Of a stretch of 19,405 bases of DNA, positions 1 through 7,259 are shown in pieces. Each line of letters opens with the position of its first letter. Positions within the stretch are counted from its first letter, which is position 1. The translations under genes and the position numbers were made by a program. The stretch covers positions 1-19,405 of the forward strand of contig DBPT01000014.1 in assembly GCA_002304925.1 (NCBI GenBank). Direction: 5' to 3'. This DNA comes from Prolixibacteraceae bacterium UBA1413 (lineage in GTDB: Bacteria; Bacteroidota; Bacteroidia; Bacteroidales; Prolixibacteraceae). Under the pieces are notes generated by a model. The model saw only the letters and a list, made by a program, of their open reading frames with translations. It made no database searches and was not told where the DNA came from.

Positions 1-70
1 TCAATTAGCGTAATTAGCGGACAAGGAATATGTTTTGTTTTGTCCTCGGATTACACGGATTTTCGCGAAT
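1..70. repeat. Interspersed hairpin repeat, copy R1 (type A)
   Basis: This is the first of four clear copies of a ~70-bp repeat. It opens with AATTAGCGTAATTAGCGGAC and closes with an ACGGATTTTCGCGAAT-type end. The inner arms GCGGACAA and a TTGTCC(G/T)C-like arm are complementary, so each copy can fold into a hairpin. R1 and R3 share the loop start AAGGAATATG (type A). R1 lies directly downstream of the GxxExxY gene and may extend past the left window edge. Confidence 0.8.
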
Positions 71-79
71 GAAATCCAT

Positions 80-508
80 TTAATTCTCCTTAATGAGCCG
101 CTGGAAGAATAACGATTCTTCACCGAAGTTGATCAGCAATCCTAACTTGAATCCCGATGCTTTTAAATAATTCAAAACCTGGGCTTCATGTTCAGCGGTC
201 AATCCCGACAAGGCTTTGATTTCAACTATTATTTTCCCGAAACAAACAAAATCAGCTAAATATTGCTTCTTAAGTGGATTGCCTTTATAGGTTACATTCA
301 AAGGAACTTGAGCTTCATATGGTATTTTCAAACTTCCAAATTCTATTTCAAGTGCTTCTTGATAGACCGCTTCAAGAAATCCTGATCCTAATTCCCGGTG
401 AACTGTCATCGCGGCTCCGATGATTCTGTACGATTCGGATTTGTACAACAAGTGATTTTCAAGCCAATCAGTCAAAATATTATCGTTAAGGGTTATAGAT
501 TCAGACAC
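80..508 (-). CDS. GxxExxY family protein (predicted PD-(D/E)XK-like)
   Basis: This 142-residue protein belongs to the GxxExxY family (PF13366, PDDEXK_3). Its namesake motif is seen as G43-x-x-E46-x-x-Y49. A nuclease-like constellation follows at D86, E96 and K98 (D..ExK). Family members are predicted to have a restriction-endonuclease-like fold, but no biochemical role is established, so calling it a nuclease would be inference. The start is GTG at 508-506, because a stop lies three codons upstream in frame and the next internal Met is residue 34, inside the conserved region. No ribosome binding site is apparent. The gene is bounded within a few bases by repeat copies R2 (upstream) and R1 (downstream), and it is more AT-rich than the polysaccharide genes nearby. 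It looks like a repeat-associated cassette inserted beside the transporter gene. Confidence 0.85.
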   Translation of the reverse strand: MSESITLNDNILTDWLENHLLYKSESYRIIGAAMTVHRELGSGFLEAVYQEALEIEFGSLKIPYEAQVPLNVTYKGNPLKKQYLADFVCFGKIIVEIKALSGLTAEHEAQVLNYLKASGFKLGLLINFGEESLFFQRLIKEN

Positions 509-510
509 AA

Positions 511-583
511 TTAATTAGCGCAATTAGCGGACAACCAATGTATCTTTTATTTCGTCCGCGGATTTCACAGATTTTCGCGAATT
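511..583. repeat. Interspersed hairpin repeat, copy R2 (type B)
   Basis: This is the second copy of the ~70-bp repeat. It starts with an AATTAGCGCAATTAGCGGAC block and ends ATTTTCGCGAATT. The loop starts AACCAAT, as in R4 (type B), unlike R1 and R3. The copy begins only two bases upstream of the GTG start of the GxxExxY gene, so it probably supplies that gene's leader. Confidence 0.8.
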
Positions 584-630
584 ACAATCATTTAATTCAT
601 TTATTCCCGAAACCTTAAGCTTGAGTTTTA

Positions 631-711
631 TAATTAGCGTCAATTAGCGTAATTAGCGGACAAGGAATATGTTTTATTTTGTCCGCGGATTTCACGGATT
701 TTCGCGAATTG
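631..711. repeat. Interspersed hairpin repeat, copy R3 (type A)
   Basis: This is the third copy, nearly identical to R1 including the loop. It begins with three successive AATTAGCG units instead of two. The arms at 651-663 and 679-691 pair over 13 positions with two mismatches around a 15-nt loop, and the inner eight base pairs (GCGGACAA/TTGTCCGC) are perfect. This is the clearest hairpin of the family in the window. Confidence 0.8.
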
Positions 712-754
712 AAACATTTTCAAATCCTTATATACACGTATATTTTTATTCGCG

Positions 755-836
755 TCAATTAGCGTAATTAGCGGACAACCAATATGTCTTTTCTTTCGTC
801 CGCGGATTACACGGATTGTACTTCTTATTCTCGTGA
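755..836. repeat. Interspersed hairpin repeat, copy R4 (type B)
   Basis: This is the fourth copy, with the AACCAATATG loop start of type B. The 5' block and the GTCCGCGGATTACACGGATT arm are intact. After about 818 it diverges, and the usual TTTCGCGAA end is only recognisable as a degraded TCTCGTGAA near 830. R3 and R4 form an A-B pair like R1 and R2 but enclose only about 45 bp and no gene. Confidence 0.7.
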
Positions 837-907
837 ACTTCCATGCAACTGCCAATTGTCTTGTAATTTCCTCCTTAAAACAATATCTCAGTCACATCAA
901 TTTTTCT

Positions 908-929
908 GAATTCGTGTAATTCGTCAGAC
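908..929. repeat. Partial copy of the interspersed repeat at the wzm stop
   Basis: The sequence GAATTCGTGTAATTCGTCAGAC resembles the opening half of the ~70-bp repeat (AATTAGCGTAATTAGCGGAC) with several substitutions. It overlaps the TGA stop codon of the ABC permease gene at 924-926. It may be a truncated fifth copy. The similarity is short, so this is a tentative call. Confidence 0.35.
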
Positions 930-1766
930 AGTATCCATAAACGACCGCTGGACCTTGTTGAACACGATTATTCCAATCCCAAGGATGGCCACCATGAATC
1001 CGAAGGAATACGCCAGGTGTCCCCATGAAAAAGTGGCAACACCCATGGTCCCATATTTGAAAGCTTCAATAATGGAGGTTACCGGATTCAGCGCCATGAT
1101 CCACTGCTTGTCGGGTGAAATGGTACTTAGCGGATAGATCACTGGAGTGGCGTACATCCACAACTGCACGATAAAGGAAAATAAAAAGGTGAGATCGCGG
1201 TATTTGGTGGTCATCGACGAAATCAATATACCAAAACCTAATGCCAGTCCGGCTAACATCAATATCAGCAGCGGGAGCAACAGCACATAGACCGTAGGAC
1301 GCACCTGCACCCCCATTACCAGGTAATAGAGATAAACTGCCACGAACAGAAGGAACTGGATCCCCATCCGCAGCAGGTTGGAACTCACTGTGGCCAACGG
1401 AACCACCAGACGGGGAAAATAGACCTTCCCGAAGATATGCTGGTTGGCGATAAACGTCGATGAGGTTTTGTTCAGACAGTCGGAAAAGTACTGCCAGCAA
1501 ACAATTCCCGCCAAGTAAAAAAGAGGCTGGGGGAGACCGTCGGTGGAAATTTTGGCGATTCCCCCGAAGACCACCATATACATTATCGTGGTCAGTGCCG
1601 GCTGGATAAAATACCACAGCGGCCCCAGGATGGTCTGCTTATACTGGGTAACGATGTCGCGCCGCACAAACATCGACCAGAGATCGCGGTACTGCCAGAT
1701 CTCCTTGAAGTCGACATGCAGGAGCTTGTCCTTGGGTTTGATGACGGTAGTCCAGGTTTCTTCCAT
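924..1766 (-). CDS. Wzm-type ABC-2 permease for polysaccharide export
   Basis: This 280-residue inner-membrane protein is the permease half of an ABC exporter for lipid-linked polysaccharide (Wzm/KpsM/TagG group, ABC2_membrane). It has about six hydrophobic segments, near residues 50-70, 80-100, 130-153, 157-183, 193-212 and 248-269. Family signatures include YKQTILGPLWYFIQP (42-56) after the amphipathic N-terminus and NPVTSIIEAFKY (227-238) before the last helix. The length is typical for the family, and the start is an ATG at 1766-1764. The matching ATPase (Wzt/KpsT) is not in the window. The gene is followed by repeats and the GxxExxY cassette, so the ATPase gene is likely beyond the left edge, separated from its partner by that insertion. 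Which polymer it exports (O-antigen, capsule or teichoic-like) cannot be told. Confidence 0.9.
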   Translation of the reverse strand: MEETWTTVIKPKDKLLHVDFKEIWQYRDLWSMFVRRDIVTQYKQTILGPLWYFIQPALTTIMYMVVFGGIAKISTDGLPQPLFYLAGIVCWQYFSDCLNKTSSTFIANQHIFGKVYFPRLVVPLATVSSNLLRMGIQFLLFVAVYLYYLVMGVQVRPTVYVLLLPLLILMLAGLALGFGILISSMTTKYRDLTFLFSFIVQLWMYATPVIYPLSTISPDKQWIMALNPVTSIIEAFKYGTMGVATFSWGHLAYSFGFMVAILGIGIIVFNKVQRSFMDTV

Positions 1767-1879
1767 TCGAATGGCTGGTTAATCAGGATGAAATTGGCTG
1801 AATCTCTTTAATGCTTCGCCCCGTCAGTCCCAGCATCATTAGTCCGACGAGGTGGTATTCTTCAGCCATCAGATCCTTG

Positions 1880-1887
1880 CAAATGTA
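1880..1887 (-). promoter_or_regulatory. Predicted -7 element (TACATTTG) for wzm
   Basis: Read on the minus strand this is TACATTTG, a perfect match to the Bacteroidota -7 consensus TAnnTTTG. It lies about 115 bp upstream of the wzm start and immediately upstream of the 28-codon frame. No good -33 TTTG was found at the usual distance, so the call is moderate. Confidence 0.4.
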
Positions 1888-2017
1888 TCATTTTTGAGCA
1901 AGATTTGTTGAATTAACAGACAAAACCACATAAACCCCAACGTGTATTTTTTGTAATATCCCTATGTTTACGGCATTAATAAATTCGTTTTAGATTCGAC
2001 GGATTAATTAATTCGCT

Positions 2018-2025
2018 TATTTTTG
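2018..2025 (+). promoter_or_regulatory. Predicted -7 element (TATTTTTG)
   Basis: TATTTTTG matches the Bacteroidota -7 consensus TAnnTTTG exactly and lies 50 bp before the ATG at 2076. This leaves a plausible leader of roughly 40 nt. The -33 region is poorly conserved. Confidence 0.45.
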
Positions 2026-2075
2026 TTTTAAAACTGAAAATAGTAAATCGGGAAGTACAAAAACCAGGATGCCTG

Positions 2076-2840
2076 ATGATAAAAACCCTTAAAATAGCGG
2101 TGCTTTTGTTGCTTTTTGCAGGATTTGGGAATATCGGTTTCGCTCAGGTGAAAGGACCCAGCGGATTAAAATGGTATTCCTGGAATGCCTCCGGGGGATT
2201 CATGGCGCCCGTTGATCCGTTTAAGACCGATCTGGGCAACGGAATAGAACATGGTTATCGTTTTTCAGGTACTCCGGGATTTACATTTTCCCTGGCAAAA
2301 CCTCTGACCATTGCCTTTAATCTGGGAGCTGAACTTGAAGATCACCGGATCGACGGTGACCTCGATTATGGCGATCCCGATCTGGTCAATCCATTGTACA
2401 ATACACGTTTTCGTACCTACAGCCTGTTTGGGCAGTATTACCTCTTTCCGAACACCAATATCAACCATTTTTTGATGGCAAAAATCGGATATAGCGGAGT
2501 TAACATGGCCAGGGGTGGAAAAGATCTCAGCCGCACCATACCTGCCGATTTGTGGGAATGGGTGATTACGGGGGGATATGGTATCACCTACCATATGGAT
2601 CCTAATTTTTCGGTGAACCTCTATGGCGAATTTTCTCCTGTCAGAAACCGCTACCTTACCCGGCTTTTCAGTGATGTGGAAAGTAAGAACCTGCCCATGG
2701 CCCGCATTGTCCTTTCACTTACCGTCCATACCGATATCCGGGTCTTTTTCCCGTTTTCCAAAGCCAGGCGGTTCACCACGCAATACAAACCGGAAATGTA
2801 TATGCCTTTTTACAAGGAAAGAAAAAGGAAAAAGAACTGA
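2076..2840 (+). CDS. Exported protein, probable outer-membrane beta-barrel
   Basis: This is a 254-residue protein of unknown specific function. It has a clear Sec signal peptide (residues 1-24: KT then a leucine-rich core, ending GFAQ). The mature part alternates short hydrophobic/aromatic strands with glycine- and aspartate-rich turns, for example around YSLFGQYYLF, KIGYSGVNMA and VNLYGEFSP. That pattern is typical of small outer-membrane beta-barrels of the Bacteroidota porin-like families. The C-terminus ends in a lysine/arginine-rich run and not the usual terminal aromatic residue, so barrel assignment is inferred. It is transcribed towards the small exported gene on the opposite strand, with only 22 bp between stop codons. 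It sits beside polysaccharide export genes, but a role in that pathway is not shown. Confidence 0.7.
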   Translation: MIKTLKIAVLLLLFAGFGNIGFAQVKGPSGLKWYSWNASGGFMAPVDPFKTDLGNGIEHGYRFSGTPGFTFSLAKPLTIAFNLGAELEDHRIDGDLDYGDPDLVNPLYNTRFRTYSLFGQYYLFPNTNINHFLMAKIGYSGVNMARGGKDLSRTIPADLWEWVITGGYGITYHMDPNFSVNLYGEFSPVRNRYLTRLFSDVESKNLPMARIVLSLTVHTDIRVFFPFSKARRFTTQYKPEMYMPFYKERKRKKN

Positions 2841-2862
2841 TTTAGCGAATTTACCGTAGTTC

Positions 2863-3396
2863 TCAGATAATCCCCAGGATTTTCTTTTTGCCCGATAATT
2901 GATTTTTTGGTCTGGTGTATAAAGGTTCTTCCTCCAGGGGCAGCCGGAATCCAATCTCGAACCGGGAGCCGGCGTTAAAAGAGTGACAGATTTTTACCGT
3001 TGCCCAACGAAAAGGGTAAAATCCTATTCCCAGATCCTTTCTGGCATGTTTTAATCCGCCCCGGGCAAAATATCCGCGCTGGGTAAGGAAATCTAATCCC
3101 GTATATACATAAGCAAAATCATTGACCGAAATGGTCGGTCCCATTACGATGGCAGGAACGACAGGATCGAGTTCAATCATGGCAAATCCGCCGAAGCGTT
3201 TCAGATACAGATTGTTAAAAGTCGTGCTGATGGTGAATTTCTCATATTTATGGTCCCAGATATACCCTCCGGCCATGTCCATACAATTGATCAGCCGCTG
3301 CCTGCCGCGGAAAACCAATCCATTGTAGCGGCGCTGCCCCCCGGCTTCGAAAAACAATACCATCAGCAGAAACCCTATGAATAAGTACTTTTTCAT
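2863..3396 (-). CDS. Small exported hypothetical protein
   Basis: This is a 177-residue protein that I do not recognise. Residues 1-21 form a signal peptide (MKKYLF, a hydrophobic core, then EAGGQ). The rest has repeated aromatic/glycine strand-like stretches (FTISTTFNNLYL, FAYVYTGLDFL, YFARGGLKHARKDLGIGFYPF), which suggests a periplasmic or outer-membrane beta-rich protein. The ATG at 3396-3394 directly precedes the signal peptide. It is divergent from the wza-like gene, with 83 bp between starts, and convergent with the gene ending at 2840. No catalytic motif is visible. Confidence 0.65.
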   Translation of the reverse strand: MKKYLFIGFLLMVLFFEAGGQRRYNGLVFRGRQRLINCMDMAGGYIWDHKYEKFTISTTFNNLYLKRFGGFAMIELDPVVPAIVMGPTISVNDFAYVYTGLDFLTQRGYFARGGLKHARKDLGIGFYPFRWATVKICHSFNAGSRFEIGFRLPLEEEPLYTRPKNQLSGKKKILGII

Positions 3397-3467
3397 GGTT
3401 GATGATCAATTCTGCAAATGTAAGGTTTTTGGTTATTTGTAGAATATAAGATATTAATTCTCTTTGC

Positions 3468-3475
3468 TATCTTTA
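3468..3475 (+). promoter_or_regulatory. Predicted -7 element (TATCTTTA) at the wza-like start
   Basis: TATCTTTA matches seven of eight positions of the TAnnTTTG -7 consensus and ends four bases before the ATG at 3480. If used, transcription would begin at or next to the start codon, giving a leaderless or nearly leaderless mRNA. That arrangement is seen in Bacteroidota. No convincing -33 box was found. Confidence 0.35.
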
Positions 3476-3479
3476 CGAC

Positions 3480-4262
3480 ATGATTTTTCTCAACAAAATA
3501 AAACGATTTGGATTGTTCGGGACACTGATGCTTGCGTTGGGTTCATGCAGTTCGCCGCTGAAGCAGATGACCTACATGCATGATGCAAAGATTGATGAAT
3601 TGTATCCCCGGATGCCCCTGCCACCACCCTATACCATCCGCCCCAATGATCAATTGTATATCAGTGTGGTTTCCGAAAACCGGGAAGAAACAGATTTTCT
3701 GAACCTTTCATTTTCAGTGGGTGTTGGAGGGGCCTATGGCATGGAGTTGTTGACCTATCTGGTCGATGAAAACGGCAACATCAGCTATCCCAAACTGGGA
3801 GAGGTTTATGTTGCGGGGCTGACCCTCCTTGAAGCACGGGATAAAATTCAGAAACTGGTTGACCACTACGTGCTGAATACCTCCGTGGTGGTAAAACTGG
3901 CCAATCGTACCTTTACCGTTCTGGGTGATGTGAACGGCGGAGGTCTGATCCAAATGCCCAAAAACCAGTATACCATCTTTGAAGCCATTGGGGCCGCCGG
4001 AGGCGTATCTGACGGGGGAAACCGCCAGAAAGTGCGGCTGATCAGGGAAACACCCGAAGGAACCCGGATCGTTAACATCGACCTGACCGACGATGCCCTT
4101 CTCTCTTCCGATTATTACTACATCCTTCCCAACGATGTGATTTACGTGGAGCCTAACAATTACCGCGTTTACAGCACCCGTACCCTTCCCTGGCTCAGCC
4201 AGGCTTCCTTTGCAGCATCGCTCCTTACTACGGCATTCCTCATCCTAAACCTTTTCAAATGA
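3480..4262 (+). CDS. Wza-type polysaccharide export outer-membrane lipoprotein
   Basis: This 260-residue protein belongs to the polysaccharide export (Poly_export/SLBB) family, whose members form the outer-membrane channel for capsule or exopolysaccharide. Residues 1-22 form a lipoprotein signal with lipobox LGSC, so C23 would be lipidated. A Poly_export domain starts near PPPYTIRPNDQLYISV and runs from about 48 to 135. An SLBB-like domain follows at about 140-205 (FTVLGDVNGGG onward). A C-terminal hydrophobic helix at about 240-258 would span the outer membrane, as in Wza. It is shorter than E. coli Wza, which is common in Bacteroidota. Its stop overlaps the next start (ATGA at 4259-4262), so it is translationally coupled to the Wzc-type partner. 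Confidence 0.92.
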   Translation: MIFLNKIKRFGLFGTLMLALGSCSSPLKQMTYMHDAKIDELYPRMPLPPPYTIRPNDQLYISVVSENREETDFLNLSFSVGVGGAYGMELLTYLVDENGNISYPKLGEVYVAGLTLLEARDKIQKLVDHYVLNTSVVVKLANRTFTVLGDVNGGGLIQMPKNQYTIFEAIGAAGGVSDGGNRQKVRLIRETPEGTRIVNIDLTDDALLSSDYYYILPNDVIYVEPNNYRVYSTRTLPWLSQASFAASLLTTAFLILNLFK

Positions 4263-6823
4263 CGGAATATAACGATACCGACAGAAACCAGGATAGTGCA
4301 GCACAGGAAGAACTTCCGGTATTCAACTACAAACGGCTGGTCAGCGAGCTGATCTCCCACTGGTATCTCTTCGTTCTCTTTATGGGCATTGGACTTGCCG
4401 GGGCGTGGCTCTACAACCGGTATACCACCACCATGTATTCCGCTCGCGCCAGCATCATGATCCTCGAAGAGGGATCCACCACCTTCTGGCGGCAGGCAGG
4501 GGGGTTTTCTGGGGAGGCATTGCGGGGTTTCGGAACTTCCTACCAGGGGATCCAGAACCAGATGATCATCATGAAATCACAGCCGGTGGTGGCAAAAGCC
4601 ATCAGAGAACTGGGATTCGAGGTGAGCTACCACAATGAGGGCAAGTTGTCGACGGCTGAAAATTATACCGATGCAGCCTTCCGGGTGGAATGGGACCGTA
4701 ACCACCCCCAGTTGATTGGATTTGACTTCCGGATTTCAGTACACCCCGATCGCTCCATTACCCTTTCCGGATTCGGAGAAGGGGTGGGAGCTTATAACTA
4801 TTCTGAAAACAGGGGGGCCGGTTATTTCCCGGAAGTGAAAATTGAACAGAAGGTGCAGTCGGGCGAAGAGGTTGTCATACCCGGGCAGTGCAGCTTTAAA
4901 ATCAACCTGAATGAAGGGTTTTTCCCACCTGTTACCGACTATTTTTTTTTCAGATTCCATACGCCTGATGAACTTATAAACGCTTACCGCTCGCGAATGA
5001 CCATCAGCCTTCGCGACTGGGAAACCTCCATCGTCGACATCGACCTGAAGGATTACCACCCACAGAAAGCGGTCGACTTCCTCAACAAATTGGTGGAGGT
5101 TTACCGTATTGACAACGTGGAAAAGAAAAACCAGTACGCCAACCAGACCATCAACTTCATCGAATACCTCCTCGAAGGGGTGAGCGATTCGCTGGCAGTA
5201 GCCGAGGGGGAACTCCTTTCGTTCCAGTCACGGAACCGGATCTTCGACATCGGATCGCAATCCGGACAACTCCTTTCGGAGATGAGTGAACTGGACAGTA
5301 AAAGGCAGGAGCTTGAAACGCAGAACAAGTATTACAATTATCTAAAGACCTATATCCTGGAAAACCGTGACGTAGGCTCCATCCTGGTTCCATCGTCCGT
5401 TGGAATCAATGATCCGTTGCTCAGCGGCCTTTTGTCGCAGTACAACCAGCTTACCGTTGAAAAATCGAAGATGTCTGATGTGCTGATCAGTCCGCGGCTT
5501 ACCCAACTCAACGACCAGCTTGGAAATGTAAAGGAAGCCATGCTGGAGAACATCAACAACATCGTTGACCACAACCATCAAATGCTGGCTGATCTGCAGC
5601 GCCGCACCGCCATGGTTGAAGCCCGCGTGGGCAAACTTCCGGTCACCGAACGCGACCTTTTCAAAATCGAGCGGCGGTACAACATGAACAACGAAACCTA
5701 TACCTTCCTCCTCGAGAAACTTTCGGAGGCCCAGATTGCCAAAGCTGCCAACCAGCCTGAAAGCCAACTGGTGGAGTCGGCAAGCTCCATGGGTGCCATC
5801 GGACCTGAGAAAAACAAGGCTTACTCCTACGGCCTCTTCGCAGGTATCGTACCCCCGGCGCTCTTCGTGCTCCTGCTGGTGCTTTTTAACAACAAGGTGA
5901 TCAGCAAGGAAGATGTCGAAATGTTGACCTCCCTACCGATCCTTAACATGGTTTTCTTTAACAAGCAAAAAGAACCAACCATGACGCCGGTGCTTGACAA
6001 GCCCAACAGTCCTGACAGCGAAGCATACCGAAGTTTACGCGGAAAGCTGGACCTGATGACCAAGGGAAAGGTCAAACCGGTGATCGCCGTCTCCTCGACG
6101 GCTCCCGGGGAAGGGAAGACTTACACCTCCATCAACATCGCCTCTTCTTTCGCGCTGACCCGCAAAAAAACCGTGCTGGTGGACTTCGACCTCCGCAATT
6201 CGCGCATCAACCAGGATTTTGAACTTGATGCCTCCAAAGGGGTGGTCTCCTACATCCTGGGAAAGGATTCCCTGGCGCAGATCACCCATCAGGTGAAGCA
6301 TCCCAACTTTTTCATCATCCCCGCAGGTCCCATCCCGCCCAACCCGGGAGAGATGCTCATGGACGAGAAAATTGGAAAACTCCTGACAGAGTTAAAGGAG
6401 ATCTACGACGTGATCATCATAGACTCGGCGCCCATAGGCTATGTGACCGACCTGTTCCAGATTACCGACCAGATCGACTCCACGGTCTTCGTGATCCGCG
6501 ACAGCTATACCAACCGGAAACTCCTTAAACAGGCCCTCGACGAGATCAAAATGTACCGGATCAAGGGGGTGGGGATTATCATCAATGCCATCAGGACCAC
6601 GGGCGGACTCTTCCCGGCATACGTGCTGAGTTATGTGAACGGCTACCGCTACGGGTACGGCTATGGGTACGGTGATTATGGCTATGGGTATGGTTATGGG
6701 TATGGGTATGGCGGCTACGGCAGTAAACACAAGCGGAAACGGTTCCGGCTGATGCCGCCGAAAGTGGAGGTGGAGGAAACCAACGGCAACGGAAATCACC
6801 ATGGGAGACCGGAGATGTCATAA
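4259..6823 (+). CDS. Wzc-type polysaccharide co-polymerase / tyrosine autokinase
   Basis: This 854-residue inner-membrane protein controls chain length and export of exopolysaccharide together with the Wza-type channel. A Wzz domain with the first membrane helix lies near residues 30-52. A long periplasmic coiled region and a GNVR domain (about 452-515) follow, then a second helix (about 522-545). The cytoplasmic BY-kinase domain has Walker A STAPGEGKT (613-621, K620), Walker A' VDFDLR (641-646) and Walker B VIIID (718-722). After the kinase comes a striking Gly-Tyr run at 795-821 with 12 tyrosines between Y796 and Y820, then a basic patch KHKRKR. Tyrosine clusters at this place are the autophosphorylation sites of BY-kinases; that these residues are phosphorylated here is inferred. 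The length and domain order are typical of a fused Wzc. Confidence 0.93.
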   Translation: MTEYNDTDRNQDSAAQEELPVFNYKRLVSELISHWYLFVLFMGIGLAGAWLYNRYTTTMYSARASIMILEEGSTTFWRQAGGFSGEALRGFGTSYQGIQNQMIIMKSQPVVAKAIRELGFEVSYHNEGKLSTAENYTDAAFRVEWDRNHPQLIGFDFRISVHPDRSITLSGFGEGVGAYNYSENRGAGYFPEVKIEQKVQSGEEVVIPGQCSFKINLNEGFFPPVTDYFFFRFHTPDELINAYRSRMTISLRDWETSIVDIDLKDYHPQKAVDFLNKLVEVYRIDNVEKKNQYANQTINFIEYLLEGVSDSLAVAEGELLSFQSRNRIFDIGSQSGQLLSEMSELDSKRQELETQNKYYNYLKTYILENRDVGSILVPSSVGINDPLLSGLLSQYNQLTVEKSKMSDVLISPRLTQLNDQLGNVKEAMLENINNIVDHNHQMLADLQRRTAMVEARVGKLPVTERDLFKIERRYNMNNETYTFLLEKLSEAQIAKAANQPESQLVESASSMGAIGPEKNKAYSYGLFAGIVPPALFVLLLVLFNNKVISKEDVEMLTSLPILNMVFFNKQKEPTMTPVLDKPNSPDSEAYRSLRGKLDLMTKGKVKPVIAVSSTAPGEGKTYTSINIASSFALTRKKTVLVDFDLRNSRINQDFELDASKGVVSYILGKDSLAQITHQVKHPNFFIIPAGPIPPNPGEMLMDEKIGKLLTELKEIYDVIIIDSAPIGYVTDLFQITDQIDSTVFVIRDSYTNRKLLKQALDEIKMYRIKGVGIIINAIRTTGGLFPAYVLSYVNGYRYGYGYGYGDYGYGYGYGYGYGGYGSKHKRKRFRLMPPKVEVEETNGNGNHHGRPEMS
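6642..6722 (+). repeat. Gly-Tyr codon repeat encoding the tyrosine-rich tail
   Basis: This in-gene low-complexity tract is made of alternating GGN and TAY codons (units such as GGGTATGGTTAT and GGCTATGGGTAC). It encodes the tyrosine-rich C-terminal tail of the Wzc-type kinase. The six-base period makes it prone to slippage in whole repeat units, which would keep the frame and only change the number of tyrosines. Confidence 0.8.
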
Positions 6824-7010
6824 GGTTGAGGCTAAGATGAAGAACCGGTAAAGGCTCAGAGGGATAACCCGAAGGGTTTAAGGTATATATAATAGATTAC
6901 AAAAAAAGAAGAAAGTGCATATAATTACCATCTTAGCGGGAAATATTGCATAAAGATCTGCTTTTTATATCAAAAAACCTATATGTACCGCTATAATAAT
7001 ACATTTTCGT

Positions 7011-7259
7011 ATGCTTGATCCCGATATTTTGGCAGCTACCATCAAAAAACACCGCAAAGCGGCCGGTTTAAGCCAGCTTTAGCTGGCTGAGTTGGCAGGC
7101 GTTGGCAAAACCGTGCTGTTCAACCTGGAGAAAGGAAAAGAAACCATCAAGCTCGATACGTTGAGGAAAATCCTCAAAGCACTGAATATCAGGGTGCAGT
7201 TGACCAGTCCGTTCATGAATCAGATTTATAACTATGAGACAAGCCATCATATCTGTTGA
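7011..7259 (+). pseudogene. HipB-like HTH antitoxin, broken by a stop codon
   Basis: Translation from the ATG at 7011 gives a Cro/C1-type HTH protein of the HipB-like family. Residues 1-23 end AAGLSQL, then a TAG at 7080-7082 interrupts the frame exactly where a glutamine codon (CAG) is expected. Downstream the frame continues with LAELAGVGKTVLFNLEKGK, the rest of the HTH recognition region, and runs to TGA at 7257. One C-to-T change would explain the damage. In an intact system this protein would bind the operator and repress the hip operon. Its 3' end overlaps the start of the HipS-like gene at 7234, as in an operon. A short remnant of 23 residues would not bind DNA. Confidence 0.8.

Larger units (their letters stand above)
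1767..2075. other. Divergent intergenic region wzm / exported protein
   Basis: This 309-bp region separates two divergent genes. It holds one Bacteroidota-type promoter element for each direction (listed separately). On the minus strand, 1869-1783 encodes an open frame of 28 codons starting ATG and ending TGA just upstream of wzm. I cannot say whether it is translated. No RNA gene or further repeat copy was recognised. Confidence 0.5.

Noticed and set aside
640..855. 71-residue open frame on the minus strand across R3 and R4
   Set aside because: It is translation of the repeat DNA itself (IREIRGQ/ANYAN-type peptides), with no domain or signal, so I treat it as non-coding.
6866..6878. Small AACCC-GAA-GGGTT stem after wzc as a terminator
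   Set aside because: A five-base-pair stem without a T-tract is too weak to call.
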